Notes: generated by a model from the sequence alone, not told the origin. Numbered from the stretch's first letter, positions 54,472-63,285 are shown. The stretch: 64,000 nt of DNA from Olivibacter jilunii (GCF_900607235.1 NZ_LR027856.1:174093-238092), one strand, 5' to 3'. A program made the numbers and translations.

Positions 54472-54630
54472 AAGAGGTATAGTAAGGCGGGATAATGCGT
54501 TATCCTGCACTTCACGATTCCGGCGATAAAGAGGCAACAAATGTTACTGAAACTTTGTACTATATATATTTAAATTATATCCCTTATTGTAGCAAAGAAG
54601 GATCAAGTACCAAAACCAATAAAGCTGACC

Positions 54631-57117
54631 ATGAAAAAAACAAAAATAAACTTAGACATACTCCTTCCCGAAATCCCTGATGAACGGGATCGTTGCGTTG
54701 AGCGTTTAATAAAATTGCTGGAAGGTAGAAATGGGATTGAAAAGATACATCTCAAACCTCAAAATGAGCAAAATAAAGCTCAATTATGTTTCCACTATGA
54801 CCCCGATGTTATCTCCATCGATAGAATACAAAGCTTAGCTAAAAAGGCGGGAGCCACATTTACCGAAAAATTTGGGCATTTATTGATACGCACAGACGGT
54901 GTTCGACATGTAAGACATGCACGGCTCATTGAAAGCAAATTGAAGCGAATCGAAGGTTTTACGATGGTATCCGTTTCGGGAACCGGGGTAATGTATATCG
55001 AATTCGACCATCATAAAATCAATCAAAAGGAAGTTGAACGCTCAATAACAGCTATGGGAGTTAAAATAATTTCTAATGAGCATGCACAACTTATCGGACA
55101 GAAAAGCGATGGGATAGATAAACACGTCGATAAAAAGAATGAAGAGGGTAAGTCAAAGGAGCATGATCACCTTCACGAGAGTATATTCGGCAAAAACGCT
55201 GAACTCGTTTTTAGCGTTATCTCAGGGACATTATTAGGGATAGGCTTTGGTTTATCCTTTTTAGAAGGTCTCGCTCCATGGGTTTCTCTTTGCTTCCTTT
55301 TCGGAGCTTATATTTTCGGAGCCTATTATGTTACTAAAGAAGCCTATGAGGCTATTTCTAAAGGAGAATTTGAAATAGATTTTTTAATGTTAGTGGCCGC
55401 CGCCGGAGCTGGGGCACTTGGACAGTGGACAGAAGGTGCTCTTTTATTATTTCTATTCAGTTTAGGGCACGCACTCGAACACTTTGCGTTAGAAAAGGCA
55501 CGTAAATCAATAGCTGCACTCACCGATCTGGCACCAAAAACCGCCTTTAGAAAACATGCTGATAAAATTGAAGAAGTTCCCATCGAACAACTTAATATTG
55601 GCGACATTATCGTTATTCGTCCCAATACCAAAATTGCTGCAGATGGTATTGTAGTTAAAGGAACCAGCGGGGTCAACCAGGCACCAATTACCGGAGAAAG
55701 TATTCCCGTCGATAAGCTGGCATTTGAGAAGGAAGAGATAGATATAAATAAAGCCGCTACACTTGACGCAAAGTACAAAGTATTCTCAGGTTCAATTAAC
55801 GGAAACGGTACACTGGAAGTGAAGGTAAGTCGGGAAGCCAGTGATTCAACAATTTCCCGGATGATTAAAATGGTTAATGAAGCGCAAACACAAAAGTCGC
55901 CCACGCAGCAATTTACAGATCGTTTCGAAAAACTTTTTGTACCTGCTGTCCTGATTTTAGTGTTTTCACTGTGTTTTGCATTTCTTGTAACCGACGAAAC
56001 GTTTAGCGCCAGTTTTTATAGAGCGATGTCCGTGTTGGTAGCTGCCAGTCCGTGCGCCCTTGCAATATCTACGCCCAGTGCGGTACTCAGCGGCGTTGCG
56101 CGAGCGGCAAAAGGTGGTGTGCTTATAAAAGGAGGAAAACCACTGGAAGACTTGGGAACATTAACAGCTTTAGCTTTCGACAAGACAGGGACATTAACGG
56201 AAGGTAAGCCAAAACTTACGGCGGTTTTTCCCGCTGAAGGTATCAATGAAGAAACCCTGCTCAAGATTACAATAGCAGTAGAAGCATTAAGCGACCATCC
56301 GTTGGCAAAAGCAATTGTACAGGACGGGATGAAAAGGCTCAATGATACAAACATCCCTTCCGCGGAGAGTCTTGAAGCGGTGCTCGGTAAAGGAGTAAAA
56401 GCGAAATTAGAAGGAGATACAATATACATTGGCAACCTAAGCCTATTTGAAACATTAGATGCAAAAAAACCGGCGGACCCCTTTGTAAAAAAAGTACAGG
56501 AACTGGAAGGTCAAGGTAATACTACCATGATAATACGAAAGAACGACGATTACATAGGGATGATTGCTGTTATGGATACACCCCGTCCGGAAGCAAAAGC
56601 GACCTTGTCCCGTCTAGAAGCGATTGGCATCCGTCGTATGGTCATGTTAACTGGGGATAATCAAAAAGTGGCTGATGCTATAGCTGGTGAGATTGGCCTG
56701 TCTGACGCTTGGGGAGGTCTGCTTCCAGAACAGAAGGTTGATGCAATAAAAAAGCTTAGGCAGGAGGAAAAGAATGTAGCGATGGTAGGAGATGGGGTTA
56801 ATGATGCACCTGCAATGGCCAATAGCACTGTTGGTATCGCAATGGGAGCCGCGGGGTCGGATGTTGCGCTCGAAACTGCCGATATTGCTTTAATGGGAGA
56901 TAATCTCAATTTGCTTCCTTTTGCAATTGGGCTTAGCCGTAAAGCAAAAGGTATCATTAAACAAAATTTATGGATCAGCCTCGGTGTCGTCGCGGTTCTG
57001 ATTCCATTAACTATTCTCGGGATAGCTTCCATCGGTCCGGCCGTAGTAGCACATGAAGGATCTACCTTGGTTGTAGTATTTAACGCGTTGAGGCTATTGG
57101 CATACAAAAATGAATAA
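54631..57117 (+). CDS. P1B-type heavy-metal-transporting ATPase (P1B-4-like)
   Basis: Inner-membrane ATPase of 828 residues. Two degenerate HMA-like repeats (about 5-70 and 90-150) lack CxxC and are followed by a His/Lys/Glu-rich linker ('DKHVDKKNEEGKSKEHDHLHE'). The pump core is complete: TGES-type 'APITGESIPVD', ion-site motif 'AASPCALAIS' (Ser473-Pro-Cys475, not CPC), phosphorylation site 'DKTGTLTEG' (Asp517), 'SDHPLAKAI' and 'MVGDGVNDAPAM'. In the last helices 'HEGSTLVVVFNALRL' (His808) pairs with SPC; this combination marks the P1B-4 group, which exports Co, Zn, Fe or Ni in other bacteria. It lies about 160 bp after the adaptor gene. Confidence 0.9.
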   Translation: MKKTKINLDILLPEIPDERDRCVERLIKLLEGRNGIEKIHLKPQNEQNKAQLCFHYDPDVISIDRIQSLAKKAGATFTEKFGHLLIRTDGVRHVRHARLIESKLKRIEGFTMVSVSGTGVMYIEFDHHKINQKEVERSITAMGVKIISNEHAQLIGQKSDGIDKHVDKKNEEGKSKEHDHLHESIFGKNAELVFSVISGTLLGIGFGLSFLEGLAPWVSLCFLFGAYIFGAYYVTKEAYEAISKGEFEIDFLMLVAAAGAGALGQWTEGALLLFLFSLGHALEHFALEKARKSIAALTDLAPKTAFRKHADKIEEVPIEQLNIGDIIVIRPNTKIAADGIVVKGTSGVNQAPITGESIPVDKLAFEKEEIDINKAATLDAKYKVFSGSINGNGTLEVKVSREASDSTISRMIKMVNEAQTQKSPTQQFTDRFEKLFVPAVLILVFSLCFAFLVTDETFSASFYRAMSVLVAASPCALAISTPSAVLSGVARAAKGGVLIKGGKPLEDLGTLTALAFDKTGTLTEGKPKLTAVFPAEGINEETLLKITIAVEALSDHPLAKAIVQDGMKRLNDTNIPSAESLEAVLGKGVKAKLEGDTIYIGNLSLFETLDAKKPADPFVKKVQELEGQGNTTMIIRKNDDYIGMIAVMDTPRPEAKATLSRLEAIGIRRMVMLTGDNQKVADAIAGEIGLSDAWGGLLPEQKVDAIKKLRQEEKNVAMVGDGVNDAPAMANSTVGIAMGAAGSDVALETADIALMGDNLNLLPFAIGLSRKAKGIIKQNLWISLGVVAVLIPLTILGIASIGPAVVAHEGSTLVVVFNALRLLAYKNE

Positions 57118-57304
57118 GAATCAAGCTAAGAAAGTTACGGCTTCTCCCAATAAAAGACGACCATCTAAAAAAAAGAGACGAGATATGACAGAAATGGAGA
57201 AAATAGGGACAATTTTTGGTGTAATTCTAATGATAATTTCGATACTTCTTATTGCGGTGTATATATGGGCTTATTCAAAACACCTCGACTCACTTCACGG
57301 ATGA
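57110..57304 (+). CDS. Small basic single-span membrane protein beside the P1B ATPase (64 aa)
   Basis: The ATG overlaps the ATPase stop region by 8 bp, so the two are co-translated. Residues 1-26 are extremely basic (KKVTASPNKRRPSKKKRRD), then one transmembrane helix (about 33-55, 'IFGVILMIISILLIAVYIW') and a His-containing tail (SKHLDSLHG). It has the same build as the protein at 48702 (basic cytosolic arm, one helix, His-ending tail) though little plain identity. Not a known family to me. Placement suggests an ATPase accessory subunit. Confidence 0.65.
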   Translation: MNKNQAKKVTASPNKRRPSKKKRRDMTEMEKIGTIFGVILMIISILLIAVYIWAYSKHLDSLHG

Positions 57305-57452
57305 TCCTAATTACAATTACACAAGAGTTCTCGACATAACATGTTATCTCATTATTATAGCCAAAAACAACAAAGAGAGATCGTGAAACTAACGACCGAT
57401 TACATGAGCTATTTTTTCTATTGGCTATAGCCTGTCATAGCTACTTAGATAT

Positions 57453-58187
57453 TTAATAAGCTTTGCGCAACATGTCTGCAAATTCAGTTGGCAATGGGCT
57501 ATTCTCTACTGCATTTGCTGCCGCTTGAACATCATAGTCAAAACGAACAAAATCGACGTTTAAGGTCTCGGGATCACGCATAGATGTTGTTGCTGTTAAT
57601 TCTAACAAAACATAACATCCCTGCGGATTCCCATCCTTAGGTTTTCCTACAGAACCGGTATTGATAACGTGTAGATAATTAGCAGCCGCTGACTTAAGCA
57701 CGCGGTGATATGGTTTATGAGAATGGGCCACACATAGAATAGAAGCATTGCTTTCTGTCATCATCGCTAAAACATCTTCTTCTGGGGTATCGACTAATAC
57801 ATACTCGTCGTTCCTCCTGGTGCTGCCATGCACCATTAAGACATCAAATTTTTCATCTGCAGTTTTATATGCTAAACGTATATGTGCCGGTAGATCACGA
57901 AGATATTTCCTATTAACATCGTTAATCAGGTGGTAAGCATAGTTTTTACCAAGGGCTTCGATAGCCCCCTTTGCCTCCAAAACGCCAACTTTGGCATCAT
58001 GGTTTCCTGCAAGGACGGGTATTTTTTGGGAACGAATAAGTTCGATTACCTCATTTGGCCAAATGTTATAACCGACAAGATCGCCTAGGCAATAAATCGC
58101 ATCTACCTGTCTCTTATTTAAATCTGTAAACATCGCCTCCAAAGCAGGCAGATTGGCATGGATATCTGAAAAAAGTGCAATCTTCAT
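57453..58187 (-). CDS. Metallophosphoesterase of the ars operon (copy 2, AHSH variant)
   Basis: Cytosolic calcineurin-like protein of 244 residues, last gene of the arsenic operon and 13 bp after copy 1. Motifs: 'SDIHANLPALEA' (about 7), 'CLGDLVGYNIWPNEV' (about 34), 'LAGNHDAKVG' (about 62), 'MVHGSTRRNDEY' (about 120) and 'CVAHSHKPYHR' (about 160). The last block reads AHSH where GHTH is standard, while GNHD is standard; copy 1 has the opposite pattern. It lacks the Cys-rich insertion of copy 1. The two share their N- and C-termini almost word for word and arose by tandem duplication. The substrate is unknown; operon context suggests an arsenic-stress or organoarsenical phosphoester role (inference). 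Confidence 0.88.
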   Translation of the reverse strand: MKIALFSDIHANLPALEAMFTDLNKRQVDAIYCLGDLVGYNIWPNEVIELIRSQKIPVLAGNHDAKVGVLEAKGAIEALGKNYAYHLINDVNRKYLRDLPAHIRLAYKTADEKFDVLMVHGSTRRNDEYVLVDTPEEDVLAMMTESNASILCVAHSHKPYHRVLKSAAANYLHVINTGSVGKPKDGNPQGCYVLLELTATTSMRDPETLNVDFVRFDYDVQAAANAVENSPLPTEFADMLRKAY

Positions 58188-58200
58188 TAGCTTAAATTAG

Positions 58201-58974
58201 TTAACCGTTACGTAACATATCTGCATATCCGTTTGGAAGAGGGCTATCTTCTACCGCCTTCGCCGCTTTTTCTACATCATATTCAAAACGAACAAATTCA
58301 ACGGTGATACTTTCTTTTTCTCTCATACTGCTATCGGGATTAAGCGTGAGTATTACGTAGCCACCCCTGGGATCACCATCTTTCGGTTTTCCAATCGATC
58401 CAATGTTAATGGCATGCAAATAACGTAGGCCGCCATCTTCATCGTTTACCGAAAGGATACGATGATACGGTTTGTGGGTATGACCGAAACACATCACGGA
58501 AGCTCCTGCCTGTTCCATAATTCGGATCATGCTTTTTTCCTCCCTGTCTTCAAAAAGATATTCATTCACTTTTCTGGGACTTCCATGTACCAAAAGCACA
58601 TCCATTTTATCGTCGTTCAACTGAAACTCCAACCGGATATGTGCAGGTAAGGTGCGGAGATAAGCGCGTTGGTCATCCTTCACGGCTTCATTGGTATAGG
58701 CAATGGAAATTTTGCCCATCGCTTTCTCTTCATCTGTTTTGTAAGCGCAACCGCAGTCGTCACTGCTTCTACCGATACCAAAATCGTAATTCCCTGCAAT
58801 TGTAGGAATACCTCTTTTTCGGATTTCATCGATTACTTCATTGGGCCAGATATTATACCCTACCAAATCGCCCAAACAATAAACCGCATCTACCTGCCGG
58901 TGTTCAAGGTCCTCAAAAAATGCTTCCAATGCGGGTAGATTAGCGTGGATGTCGGAAAAAAGTGCAATTTTCAT
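58201..58974 (-). CDS. Metallophosphoesterase of the ars operon (copy 1, GNYD variant)
   Basis: Cytosolic calcineurin-like protein of 257 residues, 5 bp downstream of arsO. Motifs: 'SDIHANLPALEAFFEDL', 'CLGDLVGYNIWPNEV', 'IAGNYDFGIGRSSDDCGCAYKT' and 'LVHGSPRKVNEY', then 'CFGHTHKPYHR'. The usual GNHD metal-site His is Tyr here and is followed by a short insertion with Cys-Gly-Cys (about 75-77). Such GNYD members are known among bacterial YfcE-like proteins, but the change should alter catalysis. With copy 2 it may form a heteromer or have split functions. Its position within an ars operon is unusual. Confidence 0.88.
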   Translation of the reverse strand: MKIALFSDIHANLPALEAFFEDLEHRQVDAVYCLGDLVGYNIWPNEVIDEIRKRGIPTIAGNYDFGIGRSSDDCGCAYKTDEEKAMGKISIAYTNEAVKDDQRAYLRTLPAHIRLEFQLNDDKMDVLLVHGSPRKVNEYLFEDREEKSMIRIMEQAGASVMCFGHTHKPYHRILSVNDEDGGLRYLHAINIGSIGKPKDGDPRGGYVILTLNPDSSMREKESITVEFVRFEYDVEKAAKAVEDSPLPNGYADMLRNG

Positions 58975-58979
58975 TTTCT

Positions 58980-60044
58980 TTAATGGTTTAGATATTCATT
59001 TAGTTCATTTACTGTGGCACGCGCAGATCTTCCTACTCCTATCAATGTGGCAGAGGCAAAGCCCGTCCAGTTTCCATAACCTACGAGCCATAGTCCGGCT
59101 ACCTCCTTTGCACGTGTACCCTCGGTAACTACGCGCCCATCGACACCGGTTATCCCCAATTCATTCAGGTGTTTAGTGGCATACTTAAATCCGGTACACC
59201 AAACGATTATATCAAAGTCTTCCCTTTCGTTAGATTCCCAGATCACGCCAGTTTCCGTGAATGCAATAAAACGCCCCTTGCTGTGTAACACGTCCCGTTC
59301 GCGAGCCTCCACCACGGATGGGACCATCACGATATTTGCCAGGTCATATTGTTTCGTATCAAGAGGTTTACCTTCTTTCATGGCTTGATACTTGGCAGTA
59401 GCAACGTCAAATAACACCCGGCCGTCTACTTCATCGGGAAGAAATGTTGGTAGTGTTAGGGTAGACCAAACCGTATTCGCTACCTTCGAAATCTCGGCCA
59501 ATAGCTGGGCACCGGAATTACCTCCGCCCACTACCAGCACTTTTTTACCCTGAAAGTCCTTTGCATTGGTATAATGTGCCGAATGGAGCTGCTTTCCTTT
59601 GAAGGAGCCAAGCCCCTCCAAGTTCGGAACAAAAGGGCTGCCCCAAGTACCTGTTCCAGAAATAAGCGCCTTGCAGAAATAAGCGCCATTTGATGTACTA
59701 AGTGTATACCCATTATCGATTTTTGCAACTTTCTTTACTTTAACGGGTCGCTCAGCAGGTATTTTATATTTCTCTTCGTAAGCCTTCAGGTAGGCAATCG
59801 CCTCGGCTCTTGAAGGGAACTTACCGGAAGATTCAGGCATCAACCAACCGGGTAGAGAGCTGAATGCAGCCGGTGAAAACAATGTAAGCGATTCCCACCC
59901 ATGCTGCCATGCTCCTCCGGGCTCGTCCTGCTCATCGAGAAGAATATAGCTCAATCCGGTACGTCGCAAGAAATAAGCACAGGCAAGCGCACTTTGCCCA
60001 CCTCCGATTATAATCACATCGTAGTTTTTATTTGATACGCCCAT
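58980..60044 (-). CDS. arsO: ArsO-type flavin-dependent monooxygenase
   Basis: Cytosolic flavoprotein of 354 residues. FAD loop 'DVIIIGGGQSALACAYFLRRTGLSYILLDEQ' (GxGxxA at about 13-18), 'PGGAWQHGWESLTLFSPAAFSSLPGW' next to it as in ArsO, and the NAD(P)H loop 'KVLVVGGGNSGAQLLAEISK' (about 170-175). The linking motif 'DIIVWCTGFKYATKHL' near the end is typical of Class B-like monooxygenases. ArsO genes occur in ars operons and are thought to oxidise arsenic compounds, though the exact reaction is not settled. It starts 2 bp before the acr3 stop. Confidence 0.88.
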   Translation of the reverse strand: MGVSNKNYDVIIIGGGQSALACAYFLRRTGLSYILLDEQDEPGGAWQHGWESLTLFSPAAFSSLPGWLMPESSGKFPSRAEAIAYLKAYEEKYKIPAERPVKVKKVAKIDNGYTLSTSNGAYFCKALISGTGTWGSPFVPNLEGLGSFKGKQLHSAHYTNAKDFQGKKVLVVGGGNSGAQLLAEISKVANTVWSTLTLPTFLPDEVDGRVLFDVATAKYQAMKEGKPLDTKQYDLANIVMVPSVVEARERDVLHSKGRFIAFTETGVIWESNEREDFDIIVWCTGFKYATKHLNELGITGVDGRVVTEGTRAKEVAGLWLVGYGNWTGFASATLIGVGRSARATVNELNEYLNH

Positions 60045-60046
60045 AC

Positions 60047-61132
60047 TTAAGAAAGCACTGTTTTGGTATAATATTTCTTTCGGAACCAGAATGCGAGGTT
60101 CACAAGGGCGATCAGGGCGGGAACCTCTACCAAGGGACCAATAACCCCGGCAAAGGCTTGGCCTGAATTGATCCCGAACACACCTATCGCCACCGCAATT
60201 GCAAGCTCAAAATTGTTTCCAGTTGCTGTGAAGGCGATCGAAGCATTCTTTGAGTAGTCGGCTCCAAAACGTCTAGCAATTACGAAACTGAATATGAACA
60301 TAAAGGCAAAATAGATTACCAGCGGTATGGCTATCCTTACTACATCCATGGGTATCTGTACGATCAAATCACCTTTTAAGCTAAACATAACTACAATGGT
60401 GAATAACAAGGCAATCAAGGTAATGGGTGATATAAAAGGAACATATTTTTCCTGAAACCATTTTTCACCTTTCAATGCAATGAGCACATATCGACTGATT
60501 ACTCCCATCGCAAAAGGAATCCCCAGATAAATACCAACACTTTTGGCTATTTCACCGATGGTGATATTTACTTCAGCCCCTTCAACTCCGAATAAAGGAG
60601 GTAGTACCGTAATAAAAATATAGGCGAATACACTGTAGAACAATACCTGAAAAATACTATTGAGGGCTATGAGACCCGCTGCGTATTCGCGGTTTCCCTC
60701 GGCAAGCTCATTCCAAACCACCACCATAGCGATACAACGCGCCAAGCCGATCAGAATCAGGCCGATCATATATTCAGGGTAATCCCTTAAAAAGGTGATG
60801 GCCAAAAAGAACATCAGGAGCGGGCCTATTACCCAATTTAGTATAAGGGATACACTGAGCACTTTTACATCTTTGAATACTTTACCGAGGTTCTCGTATT
60901 TAACTTTTGCCAGCGGTGGGTACATCATCAATATGAGCCCAACGGCTAAAGGTATGTTGGTTGTACCACTTGAGTAAGAATTAATAAAGGAAGCGGTAGA
61001 AGGTATAAAATAGCCCATACCAACGCCGATAGCCATTGCAAGAAAGATCCACAAGGTTAGGTGACGGTCAAGGAAACTGAGTTTTTTGCGGCCGGTAGCC
61101 GGTGCACAATTATTTGCTGACATATCTTTCAT
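60047..61132 (-). CDS. arsB: ACR3 family arsenite efflux transporter
   Basis: Inner-membrane transporter of 361 residues with 10 transmembrane helices, exporting As(III). The conserved Cys lies in '[42 protein letters not shown]', the hallmark of the Acr3 family, and a conserved Glu is in '[21 protein letters not shown]'. The ATG at 61132 overlaps the arsC end by 23 bp; an alternative ATG lies at 61123. The N-terminal tail has a Cys ([11 protein letters not shown]). It follows arsC and precedes arsO in one operon. Although often named arsB in annotation, it is Acr3-type and unrelated to the ArsB antiporter. Confidence 0.93.
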   Translation of the reverse strand: MKDMSANNCAPATGRKKLSFLDRHLTLWIFLAMAIGVGMGYFIPSTASFINSYSSGTTNIPLAVGLILMMYPPLAKVKYENLGKVFKDVKVLSVSLILNWVIGPLLMFFLAITFLRDYPEYMIGLILIGLARCIAMVVVWNELAEGNREYAAGLIALNSIFQVLFYSVFAYIFITVLPPLFGVEGAEVNITIGEIAKSVGIYLGIPFAMGVISRYVLIALKGEKWFQEKYVPFISPITLIALLFTIVVMFSLKGDLIVQIPMDVVRIAIPLVIYFAFMFIFSFVIARRFGADYSKNASIAFTATGNNFELAIAVAIGVFGINSGQAFAGVIGPLVEVPALIALVNLAFWFRKKYYTKTVLS

Positions 61133-61547
61133 CGTTTACATGTTCTTCAATAAAGTCTTTCATATAGGCTTTTACCAGATCTCTTACAGCCCTGAATTCA
61201 TTAAGAACTTCTTCGGAAGTACCTACGGCTTTTGCAGGATCGGGAAAGTTATGATGGAACTTCTGCGCTTTGGTGGGAAAGTACGGGCAGCTTTCCCTGG
61301 CATTATCGCATACGGTAATGACATAGTCAAAATCGATATGGCTGTATTCATCCACGAGATTGGAGGTATGCCCGGAGATGTCAATACCATCCTCTTTCAT
61401 CACTTGTACGGCCTTTGGATTGACACCATGGGTTTCAATACCCGCGCTGTATATTTCTGCCTTTCCCTGAGCGAAGTGCCTTAAATAACCTTCTGCCAGT
61501 TGACTCCGGCAGCTATTGCCGGTACATAATACCAATATCTTCTTCAT
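61110..61547 (-). CDS. arsC: Arsenate reductase, low-molecular-weight phosphatase type
   Basis: Cytosolic enzyme of 145 residues reducing As(V) to As(III). The P-loop '[16 protein letters not shown]' (CX5R, Cys8 to Arg14) opens the protein, and the further Cys pair needed by the thioredoxin-coupled type is in '[13 protein letters not shown]' (about 74 and 81); '[12 protein letters not shown]' is the DP loop. This marks it as the thioredoxin-dependent ArsC (pI258 class), not the glutaredoxin class. It is transcribed just before acr3, whose start overlaps its stop by about 23 bp. Confidence 0.95.
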   Translation of the reverse strand: MKKILVLCTGNSCRSQLAEGYLRHFAQGKAEIYSAGIETHGVNPKAVQVMKEDGIDISGHTSNLVDEYSHIDFDYVITVCDNARESCPYFPTKAQKFHHNFPDPAKAVGTSEEVLNEFRAVRDLVKAYMKDFIEEHVNDERYVSK

Positions 61548-61565
61548 TGTGCTTTTTTGTCTTAT

Positions 61566-62057
61566 TTAATCAATTCCTATTGTCTTACTCCGGCGTTCCA
61601 TTAATGTAGTGTCACGCCAAGTGTTTCCGTGCTTTCCAACCTTTTCCCGGTAACCTAGTTGCCGAAAGCCATGCTTTTCGTGCAGGCGGATGCTCGCTTC
61701 ATTTTCCGGAAAAATGCCCGATTGAAGTGTCCAGAGGCCTTGTTTTTCGCTACTTTCTACGAGTGCGTTCATCAAAAAACTACCCACGCCTTTTCCGCGA
61801 TAATCCTCATGTATATATACACTTACTTCCGCCACACCGGCATAAACACAACGACTTGAAACAGGCGATAGCGCCGCCCATCCTGCGATGTGCCCATCAA
61901 TACTTGCTATAAAACGGGAATGCTTGAGATGCGATCCATCCCAATCCTCCCAACTCGGCGCTTCTGTTTGAAAAGTAGCTTGGCCTGTAGCTATCCCCTG
62001 TAGATAAATAGTTCTTACAGCTGGCCAGTCTGTGTCATTCATTGTTCTTAGTTCCAT
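61566..62057 (-). CDS. arsN: ArsN1-type GNAT acetyltransferase
   Basis: Cytosolic N-acetyltransferase of 163 residues. Landmarks are 'RTIYLQGIATGQATFQTEAPSWEDWD' (substrate side), 'AEVSVYIHEDYRGKGVGSFLMNALVESSEKQGLWTLQSGIFPENEASIRLHEKHGFRQLGYREKVGK' (acetyl-CoA site, RGKGVG). The sequence closely follows the phosphinothricin acetyltransferase/ArsN group; ArsN1 members acetylate the organoarsenical antibiotic arsinothricin, and others acetylate phosphinothricin. In this operon ArsN fits. It is 18 bp before arsC. Confidence 0.87.
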   Translation of the reverse strand: MELRTMNDTDWPAVRTIYLQGIATGQATFQTEAPSWEDWDGSHLKHSRFIASIDGHIAGWAALSPVSSRCVYAGVAEVSVYIHEDYRGKGVGSFLMNALVESSEKQGLWTLQSGIFPENEASIRLHEKHGFRQLGYREKVGKHGNTWRDTTLMERRSKTIGID

Positions 62058-62073
62058 TAGTCGGTCTATAGTT

Positions 62074-62637
62074 TTAGCAGCATCCTGACCCCGGTGTACA
62101 ACTTTGAACGGTCGCTAAATTGACCATCTCGCTTTTGCTTTCTTCTTCCTGAACCGGCGCACAGCACTCTTCGCCTTTATCATTGGTGCCGCAACTGCCT
62201 CCACGACCGATGGCTTTACATTGGGTAGCATCAGGGATAAGATTAACAATGAGGCTTTCACCTTCCAAAATCAACTCACCTGGGTACATTTGGCGGGTGT
62301 CAAATTCCGAATTACCAAATTCTATCTTGACAACCCCAGAAGGATTTAACGGAAGAGATTTTTCTACCAACGCTACAATCGACAGGGCTTTGCCTACCGT
62401 CATTGCTCTTTCTGAGTCGCCAGTTTGGGGTTCCCAAAGCTGCACAATTACTTCCGTCCAAGCATTCATCACGCCTCCACAGTCTACGGAGGTAATAGGA
62501 GCTTGTTTGATCTCTGTGATATGGTAAGAAGCATCTACCCATTTATCATCGGCATATTGAAACTGTAAGGTGGCTTCCTCATTTTTAGTCAGTTGGGCTT
62601 TGAACTCGCCCCAGTTCATTAGATCTTTCGTATTCAT
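62074..62637 (-). CDS. DUF6428 family protein of the ars operon
   Basis: Cytosolic protein of 187 residues. The ATG at 62637 (MNTKDLMNWGEF) is chosen because the longer frame overlaps arsR and would add a poor stretch. The N-terminal about 110 residues read as a compact fold ('QFQYADDKWVDASYHITEIKQAPITSVDCGGVMNAWTEVIVQLWEP'). The C-terminal tail is Cys-rich: 'CKAIGRGGSCGTNDKGEECCAPVQEEE' and 'SCTPGSGCC'. It resembles DUF6428, known from Bacteroidota ars operons; the thiol tail may bind As(III) as an ArsD-like metallochaperone (inference). Confidence 0.8.
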   Translation of the reverse strand: MNTKDLMNWGEFKAQLTKNEEATLQFQYADDKWVDASYHITEIKQAPITSVDCGGVMNAWTEVIVQLWEPQTGDSERAMTVGKALSIVALVEKSLPLNPSGVVKIEFGNSEFDTRQMYPGELILEGESLIVNLIPDATQCKAIGRGGSCGTNDKGEECCAPVQEEESKSEMVNLATVQSCTPGSGCC

Positions 62638-62675
62638 AATATTGCAATTTAACGATATATTAACATAAATTTTTT

Positions 62676-63005
62676 TTAACAACACTCGTTGCTAACGATG
62701 TAACCTTTTAAAAAAGTCCCGATGGTTTCTTTCAATAAGTTCCAATTTTCAGGATGGATGCAATAACATACACTAACTCCTTCAATAGTACCCTGTATTA
62801 ATCCTGCTGTTTTAAGTTCTTTCAAATGCTGGGAAATGGTTGCCTGCGCCAAGCCGAGTTCTTCCACTAGATCTCCGTTGATGCATGTTTTTGAGGCCAT
62901 GATGTATTGCAAAATAGCAATACGGGCGGGATGGGCCATCGCTTTCAATAGAACAGCTAGTTTATTCTGTTCGTCGGTAAATATTTCTGTTCTAGTTAAA
63001 CCCAT
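62676..63005 (-). CDS. arsR: ArsR/SmtB family arsenic-responsive repressor
   Basis: Repressor of 109 residues heading the ars operon. Winged helix: 'LLKAMAHPARIAILQYIMASKTCINGDLVEELGLAQATISQHLKELKTAGLIQG'. Thiols available for As(III) are Cys in 'SKTCING', 'VCYCIHPEN' and the terminal 'NECC'. Its pattern differs from that of the ArsR at 42667, so the two sense different signals or by different geometry. The promoter directly upstream has an inverted repeat that overlaps the -7 box, fitting autoregulation. Confidence 0.93.
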   Translation of the reverse strand: MGLTRTEIFTDEQNKLAVLLKAMAHPARIAILQYIMASKTCINGDLVEELGLAQATISQHLKELKTAGLIQGTIEGVSVCYCIHPENWNLLKETIGTFLKGYIVSNECC

Positions 63006-63023
63006 AATTAAAATTATTTATTG

Positions 63024-63055
63024 CAATGTTACGATAAACATTTGATAGCTTCAAA
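63024..63055 (-). promoter_or_regulatory. Promoter and likely ArsR operator of the ars operon
   Basis: On the minus strand TTTG (63055-63052), a 20-nt spacer and TAACATTG (63031-63024, one mismatch to TAnnTTTG). Overlapping it, AATGTT (63025-63030) and AACATT (63037-63042) form an inverted repeat with a 6-nt spacer, the spacing also seen at the cassette operator (42607-42630), though the half-site sequences differ. Confidence 0.6.
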
Positions 63056-63247
63056 TTCTTTGAAAAATATTATCGAAAAAATAACCTATAGTTATGACGA
63101 ATCGATTTTCAAAATTAGGTTCTAGATTTTATCCAGTGATTGTTTTGACTAATCAAAACTAAATTGGGGGACTAAAAAGTTACTAAGAATACTAGACATT
63201 TGAATTGCGCAATGCTTAAAGAACATAAAAGGCACTTAAGGCGGGGC

Positions 63248-63285
63248 AAAAAAAGCCCCTTGATTTTCGATAAAAATCGAAGGGG
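63248..63285 (-). terminator. Terminator of the gene at 63312
   Basis: On the minus strand a two-part stem (CCCCTT / AAGGGG and GATTTT / AAAATC with a single bulged C) and a 5-nt loop are followed by CTTTTTTT. It lies 27 bp after the stop of the 63312 gene and closes that unit before the ars operon. Confidence 0.8.

Noticed and set aside
54495..54680. 61-codon plus-strand frame between adaptor and ATPase
   Set aside because: Overlaps the true ATPase start by 50 bp in another frame and has no protein-like composition.
55344..55904. 186-codon minus-strand open frame within the P1B ATPase
   Set aside because: Antisense to conserved ATPase motifs; no start context, and composition is that of a shadow frame.
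57356..57429. 9-bp inverted repeat TATAGCCAA / TTGGCTATA with 56-nt spacer between convergent genes
   Set aside because: The long spacer and lack of a T-tract make a terminator or operator doubtful; may be chance.
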